Assembly (NCBI GenBank): GCA_025991245.1
Contig: BQMJ01000077.1
Coordinates: forward strand, 1-64,000
Length of the DNA stretch: 64,000 bases
Source: Galdieria partita
Lineage: Eukaryota > Rhodophyta > Bangiophyceae > Galdieriales > Galdieriaceae
Reading direction: 5' to 3'
Each line of letters starts with the position of its first letter. The stretch's first letter is position 1. The notes below the pieces were generated by a model. It was not told where the DNA came from and did no database searches. It saw only the letters and a list, made by a program, of their open reading frames with translations. This document shows, one piece after another, positions 57,040 through 64,000 of the stretch. Made by a program: the position numbers and the translations under genes.

Positions 57040-58209
57040 ATGTCACTTGTGGAAAAGAATAGCTTTATCCGTCTAGTATCTTCACAACCTTACGTTGCTC
57101 AGTTACAAATCAAAAAAAGTGGAACAAGACCTTCGTTTCATAATAAATGGCCACAAACTAGTACTGGGTTTCCTGAACTGGACAAAGCTTTAGGAGGCGG
57201 CATTCCTATCGGTTCTTTATGGGTTCTGTTGGAAGACGAACCCACTCACTTGTACCAGTAGGTATTGTTCAACTCCACAGAATAGATAGTAACGTATTAC
57301 ATAGATCTATTTTAAATGTATTTATGGCTCAAGGTTTGGCACATAAGCATACTTTGGCTTTGGCTTCAGCAGACGAACAACCCTCTCAAGTTATCATGAA
57401 CCTTCCCAAAAGAAGGAATTTCGTGGTTACTGAAAAGAGTAAAATGGACTCCAACACCTCATCCTTAAAAATTGCTTGGCGTTATGCTCAACAACCAAAC
57501 AGGGATCAAGTACAGGAAACTTCAACAGAGTCCTTGTTGTCTGGTCAAGCTTATTCCCATTCCTTCGACTTGACCGAACAGGAAGATCCAAAGCAACTTG
57601 AAAAGGCTTTAGTTTCCACTTTTGGTGATACTTGTTATACTTACGACGCATTGTTGAATCATATGAAAGAACATATATTGCATAGTGAAGAGCGTGGATT
57701 CATGAGTAGATTGGTTATCCGTTCATTTGCCTCGCATTTTTGGCAGGAAGCCTCTTATCAACAACTTGTACAATTTCTGTTATATCTCCGACATATCATT
57801 AGGAAGAGTGTAGAAGGCTGTGTAGGAATAATATCTGTATCCAAATTTTCTCTTGAGCAATTTCCCTTTTTGAAAGCCGCCTTATTTCATCTTGGTGACA
57901 TCGTTTTGGACGTGGACTCATGCCAAGGTCGAGGTACCATGGAGGTAAGATGTGATATTATTCAAAAGATATGATAATGAAATCTCATAGTTGGGACTGG
58001 GCAACTTTCATGCGGTGGCTAATATATACAAATATCCACGTATAGGAGGTTTTCATTTGTTCAGACCACCTTGTTCGACTTTTGTATTAAAGAGAAAGAG
58101 AAGGTCGATAGAATGGCAGGTGGCATATTCTTCTCCAGAAGAAGAAAACGAAAATGTGAGAAGTTTTGAAACTGGCAAAACTTTACAACAACATCACGTA
58201 GACTTTTAA
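57040..58209 (+). CDS. ELP4: Elongator complex subunit 4 (PAXNEB family)
   Basis: Elp4 is a RecA-like subunit of the Elp456 ring in Elongator, which modifies wobble uridines of tRNAs. Three exons (57,040-57,257; 57,305-57,944; 57,991-58,209; introns of 47 and 46 nt) give 358 residues. Landmarks are STGFPELDKALGGGIPIGSL with EDEPTHLYQ, SILNVFMAQGLAHKHTLAL, the W-RYAQQP segment typical of the family (IAWRYAQQ), a central SRLVIRSFASHFW region and FKLKRK-like VLKRKRRSIEW near the end. As in other Elp4 proteins, a normal Walker A is absent (GGGIPIGS). Start chosen at the first ATG, which leaves the conserved region intact. Confidence 0.93.
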
Positions 58210-58234
58210 TAAACACCCATGGCGCTTTTTTTTA

Positions 58235-58244
58235 CCCGCCAAAA
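58235..58244 (+). promoter_or_regulatory. E2F-like element upstream of CDC45
   Basis: CCCGCCAAAA is a perfect E2F-type site (TTTTGGCGGG on the other strand) about 50 bp upstream of the CDC45 start. A second word, TGGCGC followed by a T run, lies at 58,220. CDC45 is an S-phase gene controlled by E2F in plants and animals, so the fit is good. The whole ELP4-CDC45 gap is only 83 bp. Confidence 0.6.
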
Positions 58245-58292
58245 TTTTCCTATGAAATTTTTTCTTGGGGGATGACTTGAAAAAGTAGTCTC

Positions 58293-60388
58293 TTGCAAAG
58301 AATGCTTGTCACTCGTTCCAAGTTTTCAGACGTATGGAATTTGTTGAGAAAGCATTGCTTAAGGAATAACCAACCAGTGCTCGTATTTGTTACCAGTTCA
58401 GTCGACGCTTTGTGCAGTTGCAAGATCCTGACAGAATTGTTAAAGTGTGATTTTATTTCTTTCCAAGTATATCCCGTGTTTGGTTACAACCACTTGAAAC
58501 AATTATTTTTAGAACTAGAAGAAAACAGAACCCAGTGGGAGTTTTCTCTTTTCATAGAATTGGGAGCAACAGTCGATTTGTTGCAACTTTTGCACTGGAA
58601 AGAAACTGAAATATCCAAATATCTATTCGTCTGGGATACCCAAAGACCTTATCATTTACGCAATTTGGATAGCAGAAACATATTTTTGTTTGATAGGCAT
58701 AGTCAAGAATCTTGGGCAAAACAAGTGAAGACGTTACCTTTTGTCGGATTAGAGAATGAATACGGTTTAGTACTGCAGCCAAGTGTTTTGGAAGAAACAA
58801 CATTATATGAAGATAATGAAATCGATATAACCGATGCAGATGCCACTGCTTCTGTAGAATGGGACAATGAGTCTTGTGTTTCCCTTTCTTGGAAGTATTC
58901 GGAAGATGAAACTAGTCAGAGCTTTGAAGAACTATTATCACCAAATAACAATAGAATAACACAACACGGCTCGACAGATTCGGAAAACTCTGATCATAAT
59001 TCAAAGCGTATAAGAGAAGCATTGCTGTATTATGCAAAGCCCGAGTGGGATGCTTGTTCATCTTCTATTTTAACTTATGTGCTTGCAAGAGATATCAATC
59101 AGGGCACTATTTCTCATTTATGGTTGGCTATATTAGGATTGACTGATCATTTGTTGGATAGTCGTATTTTGAGGAGAGACTATGAAATGCAAATATCATT
59201 TTTGCGAACGGAATTGGAAAGATATCAGTCCACAACAACAGTGACAGAAGATTTATCTCATATAGGAATGCTTTCTACCAGTAGTAATAATTGGGACAAG
59301 GAAAATGAAAGGAATGATCATGGCAGCAAGTCTCGCATACTTTATAGTATTGAATGGAAACTTGAACTCATGCGACTTTGGACGTTCTATGATTCGTTGA
59401 TGCATAGTTGTTTGTTTGTTAGTCATCTTGCTACTTGGAAGCAGCAAGGTCAACGTGATATTTTGGAGTTGTTGGCAATATTAGGAATACCTTTAAAGGA
59501 TGCCAAACAGACATGGAATCATATGGACGTGAGATGTAAACGGTTATTACAATCCAAGTTTTCGTAAGTGTTGTTCTTTTCCTACTTGAACAAGAAGACG
59601 AGAGAAATGAATAGAGTTGCATGTCGTCATTTTGGAGTGCACGACATTTGTTTTCCTTCTTTTATAAGAATATTTGGAGATGGCAGTTGTTTTTCAGCCA
59701 TGGATATGGTATTATGTATTCGTTCTTTATTTTTAGGTAAGTGAAAAGAGCATTTGAAAATGAAAAGAGTTGATGTTTCTTTTGACTAGGCGGCAATACA
59801 AGAGAGTCTATGGATGCATTTTGGAAGGCCTACGATTCACTTGTTGATTCCATTGTGCTTTTTGAAGGTTTACAAAGAGCCATCTATTTTCAAAGGTATT
59901 TGATAGAAGAAGTTGCTCAAGTAGCAGATAGACAACGCATACTTTCTTGTAAACATTTTCGATATATTCTGTGGAGAGAATGTTCGGTTCAGTTGAGATG
60001 CTTGTTGCTTTCACCGTTGTATAGATCGTTTTCTGTGATGATTGGTGAGACTGTACAACGAAGGAATATATTTTCATCTAAGAAGCCTTTATTATTTTTA
60101 GCAAGAGTCTCACCCGATGGTAAGTAACTTTTGGTTTTAGAGATTGAGTTCATTCAATATATATACATATGTGTGTGTGTGTGTGTGTATTTATTATGGT
60201 ATATAGAATGGCAAGTTTGGTGTCTTGCTTTGATAGGCCATACTAGTACTGTATCCCCTTTCTTTCTTTATTTTCAACAGACGATTGTAGAGTTGCTTCC
60301 TCATGTAAGAATAGAACAAGGAAGACTAGTCTACTTTGTAGAAAATGGATATGAAAAGATTCTTTTAAGGAAATTGCAATCATTATAA
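58293..60388 (+). CDS. CDC45: CDC45 replication initiation/helicase factor
   Basis: CDC45 joins MCM2-7 and GINS to form the CMG replicative helicase. Four exons (58,293-59,563; 59,615-59,736; 59,790-60,119; 60,207-60,388; introns of 51, 53 and 87 nt) give 634 residues. The N-terminal DHH-like region has VLVFVTSSVDALCSCKIL, FIELGATVDLLQLL and VWDTQRPYHL, close to the family pattern CGANVDL and DTHRP. An acidic insert follows (YEDNEIDITDADA). The C-terminal half contains GIPLKDAKQTW, CRHFGVHDICFPSF, FGDGSCFSAMDMVL, a DSL helix and KPLLFLARVSPD. The last intron holds a GT microsatellite. The C-terminal segment ends IEQGRLVYFVENG...RKLQSL, a little divergent but in register. Confidence 0.93.
60166..60188 (+). 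repeat. GT microsatellite in CDC45 intron 3
   Basis: About eleven GT/TG dinucleotides, mostly uninterrupted, within the longest intron of CDC45 (87 nt). It makes many potential donor-like GT words, yet the GTAAGT at 60,120 and ATATAG at 60,201 preserve the frame. Confidence 0.85.
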
Positions 60389-60407
60389 AGGTCGCTCTTG
60401 AAAAACT

Positions 60408-60428
60408 CTTTCTCTCTCTCTCTCTCTC
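60408..60428 (+). repeat. CT tract upstream of the 60,554 gene
   Basis: Uninterrupted CT dinucleotides in the 165-bp gap after CDC45, about 130 bp before the next start codon; comparable to tracts near CDC6, RUVBL1 and RRP1/ferredoxin. Confidence 0.8.
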
Positions 60429-60553
60429 TATACGTGTTGGTTCAAGACTGAATTTGCTAATCAACACCCAATCAGGATTCGGATATCTGATATCTGACGA
60501 TTCATGAATTTGCCGTCGGATCAGAATGAGATGGTCACTTCAACGTTGCATTC

Positions 60554-61405
60554 GTGTCACTCATGATCATATTGACCGTGAACAGTGAAGCAGTTGTGTG
60601 TCAACCAACTATGTTTGCTAATATTTTCAAAAAATTATCCATAGCACACCTATGCAGTCTTAGCGGCAGTGTACAAGTGAAAGGACACAGGGATGCAAAT
60701 ACAACTCCTTTTGAGTCAATCCTAGAGACTAGAAACAAGTCTGTTTGCAAGGAACGAGAAAAGACAGAGATTAAGGATGACAAGCCTCCATGTAAAAGAA
60801 ACTTGGCACAAGTGGTGAGTAACAAAAATTATTCCAGACAATGCAAAGCTTGTAAGACGAAGAATACGGATCAGAACCTTTCTCATGGTGACGTCACTGG
60901 CTTGTCTCCTTATTATAGCAAGGGTAGGAAGGCACAACACGGAACTATTCAAATAGGATGTCGTCATACAAAGTCTACATGGAAACAACAAGACCAACTG
61001 AAAGTGAAACAAAGAAAAGAATTTTTCCTTGAACGAGAAAAAGAGTTGCAAGGAAAGATAAGTAGATTATTAGCTGATCGATCCTCTGCTTTGTATAATA
61101 GAGTCCAGTTGGGAGAGTTGGTCAACACAACTTGGCCAGATATCCAAGAAAGTGGTTTAACAAGTCAGTTGCCTATATTGGAAAAGAGTGCTTGGAATTT
61201 ACTGAAGAGAGATCGTCATCCTATTGTACGTCGAGTATCTCCTGGAACACTGTCACAGTTGCCGACTCTGTTAGTGCAGGAAAGAAGAAATATGCAAAAA
61301 AAGGCCTCCAAAAGAAGAATAGCAGACTTGCATAGGAAAAGATTGGAGTTGGTTAAGTGGAACTGTAAAATATTGGAATTGTTATGGAAGCAATATCATG
61401 GTTAA
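60554..61405 (+). CDS. Unknown basic protein, paralog 1 of a tandem pair
   Basis: 283 residues, one exon. Its C-terminal ~75 residues (SAWNLLKRDRHPIVRRVSPG, LSQLPTLLVQERRNMQKKAS and LVKWNCKILELLWKQY) match the end of the next gene in order and spacing. That block is basic then helical with Leu spacing. The N-M-Q-K-K-A-S-K-R stretch has the N-x7-R geometry of a bZIP basic region, but the usual Ala positions differ, so DNA binding is only a guess. A further coiled-coil-like stretch (QRKEFFLEREKELQGKI) precedes it. The N-terminal half is poorly conserved. The protein could start at a later Met such as the one at residue 20. Confidence 0.7.
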   Translation: MSLMIILTVNSEAVVCQPTMFANIFKKLSIAHLCSLSGSVQVKGHRDANTTPFESILETRNKSVCKEREKTEIKDDKPPCKRNLAQVVSNKNYSRQCKACKTKNTDQNLSHGDVTGLSPYYSKGRKAQHGTIQIGCRHTKSTWKQQDQLKVKQRKEFFLEREKELQGKISRLLADRSSALYNRVQLGELVNTTWPDIQESGLTSQLPILEKSAWNLLKRDRHPIVRRVSPGTLSQLPTLLVQERRNMQKKASKRRIADLHRKRLELVKWNCKILELLWKQYHG

Positions 61406-61819
61406 AATGGGCTAGATAATATATATATATTGGAAGAATCAGGTGTCTTGGGTCAAAATTCTAGTGCTTTCATGTATAAATATGTATTCTTTTGCATTAT
61501 ACTGTCATTTCTATTGTAGCTAACCCAGTCGAGAGGAACAATCCTTTGCTATGAAGCATTGTCCCTTATGACGAGCCCCATCAAGCGATTTTTCCGGAAG
61601 AAATCGTTTACCGACGGAAAAGGACAAATGGTGCTCCCCATTTTTCTTTTCAATGTCATGAGGAGGAGGAGAGAAGTGTTTGACGACTTTGGCAACGTCG
61701 CGTGTCACCCGCACGAGTTCCATTGATTGTGTAAACAAAAGTGAAGTATCCATATTCTTGTGAAAGACTTGGTTTGTGTAGTATAAGGAACATGGTTCAA
61801 TCTCTGGAGTGATATTAGT
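61406..61819. other. Spacer between the tandem paralogs
   Basis: 414 bp. A 53-codon plus-strand frame near 61,567 (MTSPIKRFFRKKSFTDGKGQ...) and a 110-codon minus-strand frame at 61,520-61,852 overlap each other. Neither has a recognisable motif. The TA-rich start near 61,415 probably belongs to the 3' end of the first paralog. Confidence 0.4.
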
Positions 61820-62782
61820 GTGAACACCATGACAAACCATGAGTACAGACAATGGGGCATGATGCCAGAAAGTTCAAGTAATATTTCTATAGACAGGATT
61901 GTAAATAAGGAACAAGCTAACTACTGGGAAGACAAGTCTGCCAGGGCGGGGGAAAGCTATGGGAACAGTTCGACGGTCAGCCTAGAACACAACTTTCACA
62001 GTCTTCCCCCTATAAGCCACTTATGTGTTGGTTGTATTCAAAGATCACCACATATAACAGTAGAAGAACAAAATGGGTCTTATTTATTGAGTAACAATGG
62101 TTTAAAAGATAATATTCAGTATAGAGACAAGGTACAGAATAGTTTGGAAATGGGTACAAGTAGAGAGCTTTCCGTGTTTGAACAAGAAGTGAATAGGACA
62201 CTGGAGGAGTATTCAAGGTCGGAAGAATATTCTAGTAGCCAAGGTACCTCCTCTTTGAATGATACTACTTGCAGTAAAGTGAGTCTCAAGTCTGACGAGA
62301 ATAGCAAAGCCAAAAGACAACTGGCAAAAAAGTTATGGAGACAACGAGATCAGATGAAAAAGGAGGAAGAAAAACTTATCTTTCAAAAGAAAGAGCAGAG
62401 TTTTCAAGAGGCCATAATGGAGTGGGTTCAAACCCATGCTGACGAATGGAATGAAGAAAGGATCAGACTAGTTGCAAAGGAACTTTTTCAATATGAGACA
62501 GAGTCGAATAGAATAGAAGGAATGGAACATATGCCAGTTTTACAAGGAAGTGCTTTTGACTTGATTACCAAACAGAGACATCGTATACAAAAGCGTTTGC
62601 CTCCAGGGTCATTAGAACAGCTGCCAGAAGAAGAAGTTAAAAGGAGAAGAAATGAACAAAAGTCAGCATCTAAGTGGAGAGCTATGCAGTTACAAACGGA
62701 GAAAATGCACTTGTTACGTTGGAACTGTCGTTTATTGGAAGAATTGTATAAGTATATGAGAAGGTCTAGTGAGGTACTTTGA
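61820..62782 (+). CDS. Unknown basic protein, paralog 2 of a tandem pair
   Basis: 320 residues, one exon. The N-terminal half is Ser/Asn/Glu-rich and probably disordered. It contains ELSVFEQEVNRTLEEYSRSE. From about residue 165, AKRQLAKKLWRQRDQMKKEE begins a charged helical region. The conserved C-terminal block has SAFDLITKQRHRIQKRLPPG, SLEQLPEEEVKRRRNEQKSA and LLRWNCRLLEELYKY, matching the upstream paralog. In both genes the block ends within ~10 residues of the stop. Pairing in tandem suggests a local duplication. A lineage-restricted nuclear or nucleic-acid-binding protein is possible but unproven. Confidence 0.72.
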   Translation: MNTMTNHEYRQWGMMPESSSNISIDRIVNKEQANYWEDKSARAGESYGNSSTVSLEHNFHSLPPISHLCVGCIQRSPHITVEEQNGSYLLSNNGLKDNIQYRDKVQNSLEMGTSRELSVFEQEVNRTLEEYSRSEEYSSSQGTSSLNDTTCSKVSLKSDENSKAKRQLAKKLWRQRDQMKKEEEKLIFQKKEQSFQEAIMEWVQTHADEWNEERIRLVAKELFQYETESNRIEGMEHMPVLQGSAFDLITKQRHRIQKRLPPGSLEQLPEEEVKRRRNEQKSASKWRAMQLQTEKMHLLRWNCRLLEELYKYMRRSSEVL

Positions 62783-63049
62783 AAAGTCTCTCTTGTCATA
62801 CTATGATTCTATGTAACCCTTGTCTCGTTGGCCCATCAGATAAAAATGGAGTGGACTTACTTCATATTGTGACCATCCAATCATTCCAAAGAATCTCAAT
62901 TCACTTTGCAATCGAGCAGAAATTTCCAACCATAGGATTCAACATGAAGGTGCGGCTATTTCTTCCTCAACCAGAGAAGAAAAGGCCCTTGACAAGCTTC
63001 CCAAGAAGAAATTGTGGGAAACCCAAGTTGACAAGTTTGTGAGAACACA
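62783..63049. other. Short spacer before glycolate oxidase
   Basis: 267 bp. A frame at 62,779-63,042 is open on the plus strand but ends just before the glycolate oxidase ATG and shows no domain. I take it as leader and promoter sequence. Confidence 0.45.
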
Positions 63050-64000
63050 ATGTCGAAAAACAATAGTTTGGCTCACTTTGAACCTGTTAATCTATATGAA
63101 TTTGAAGCTTTGGCAAAGTTAAAGTTGCCAAAAATGGCAAGTAGATAAATCTCAGTGTTTTGGTAGGTACTAAGGAAAGAAGATAGGTTTATGATTATTA
63201 CTGCTCTGGAGCAGATGATCAATATACACTTCAAGACAATATAGAAGCCTTTAAAAGACTTCGGTTGATTCCTAGAGTTTTGATAGATATTTCTGCGCAA
63301 GATATTTCCACAACCATATTGGGGGTTCCTTCCAGTTTTCCGCTCATCATTGCACCTACTGCTATGCAAAGGATGGTATGTTAACTGAGATTGTATTGAA
63401 CAAACGTGAGTAATTGTAATTGTTTCTAGGCACACCATGAAGGTGAATGTGCAACTGCAAGAGCAGCAGCAAAGAATGGAGTCATTATGACCTTATCTTC
63501 TTGGTCAACTACAAATATTGAAGACGTGGCTAAAGCTGCACCTAGAGCACCTCGTTGGTTTCAACTTTACGTTTATAAAGATAGAGACGTGACAGCCAAG
63601 CTTGTTCGTCGTGCAGAAAAGGCAGGTTATTTGGCTATTGCTCTTACGGTAGACACTCCTCGGCTAGGAAGAAGAGAGGCTGATATTCACAACAAATTTT
63701 CGTTACCTTCTCACCTAACTATGGCCAACTTTACGAATGATGATGGAGAAAAGAGTCATATGGAAAAGGGCTCAGGTTCCGGTCTTGCAGCTTATGTAGC
63801 TTCCTTGATTGATCGTTCCCTTTCATGGAAAGACATTGCGTGGTTGAAGAGTATTACTCGTTTACCTATTCTCGTTAAAGGAATTGTAACAAGAGCAGAT
63901 GCAGAGATTGCCGTTCGTAATGGAGTAGCTGGTATTATTGTGAGTAATCATGGAGCAAGGCAATTGGATACCTCTTTGGCTACTATTGATTGCCTAGAAG
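63050..64000 (+). CDS. GOX: Glycolate oxidase / (S)-2-hydroxy-acid oxidase, 5' part
   Basis: FMN enzyme that oxidises glycolate to glyoxylate in peroxisomes during photorespiration. Visible exons are 63,050-63,136, 63,187-63,375 and from 63,430 on; the gene runs off the window edge. Segments in order are [121 protein letters not shown] and [10 protein letters not shown] with the catalytic His. The first intron begins GC, not GT: only ATG|GCAAGT joined to GTT gives the conserved LPKM-VYDYY. Whether glycolate or lactate is preferred cannot be told; the Trp108 position of plant GOX reads Trp here (SSWST). Confidence 0.95.

Noticed and set aside
61520-61852. 110-codon minus-strand frame between the paralogs
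   Set aside because: No domain, and it overlaps the start of the downstream gene on the opposite strand.

Overview
The window is one end of a eukaryotic chromosome. It opens with a telomere, runs through about 40 kb of subtelomeric repeats, duplicated blocks and decayed genes, and then passes abruptly into gene-dense core sequence. The introns I can place are very short (44-87 nt), intergenic gaps are often under 150 bp, and the genes include plastid-type ones (ferredoxin and NFU with transit-like leaders, glycolate oxidase). Together this fits a unicellular red alga of the Cyanidiophyceae, most likely a Galdieria. That assignment is inference from gene content and intron size, not from a database match.

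1-11,300: a 634-bp telomere of mixed 10- and 11-nt repeats is followed by two ~2.5-kb subtelomeric units, a broken third copy and interstitial telomere-like tracts, then ~1.2-kb tandem repeats and AT-rich sequence without recognisable genes. 11,300-40,300: this is accessory territory. It holds a cluster of large proteins that pair a P-loop NTPase with a restriction-endonuclease-like C-terminal region, resembling the RHS/Crinkler class. Two look whole (13,733-16,140 and 20,613-22,727), one is broken (17,710-19,823), one is a nuclease-like region with a SAM-like tail (24,279-25,448), and three are fragments. An inverted, shrunken copy of about 7.7-17.9 kb sits at 31,104-35,665 and splits a dead GH35 beta-galactosidase gene in two. 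Next to that gene, in divergent orientation, lies a dead sugar transporter of the major facilitator superfamily. A direct duplication links 24.3-26.7 kb with 38.1-40.3 kb.

40,566-64,000: core housekeeping genes. On the minus strand are Derlin, a membrane protein, RRP1/Nop52, CDC6, NFU, RUVBL1 (Pontin), an unknown protein, golgin-84, IMP dehydrogenase and organellar seryl-tRNA synthetase. On the plus strand are ferredoxin, a PREY/Trm112-like protein, ELP4, CDC45, two tandem paralogs of unknown function, and the 5' part of glycolate oxidase, cut by the window edge. CDC6, CDC45 and IMPDH serve S phase, and each has GGCGGG/GGCGCC elements of E2F type upstream.

The most unusual content is the subtelomeric NTPase-nuclease-fold gene cluster and the record of chromosome-end rearrangement around it.
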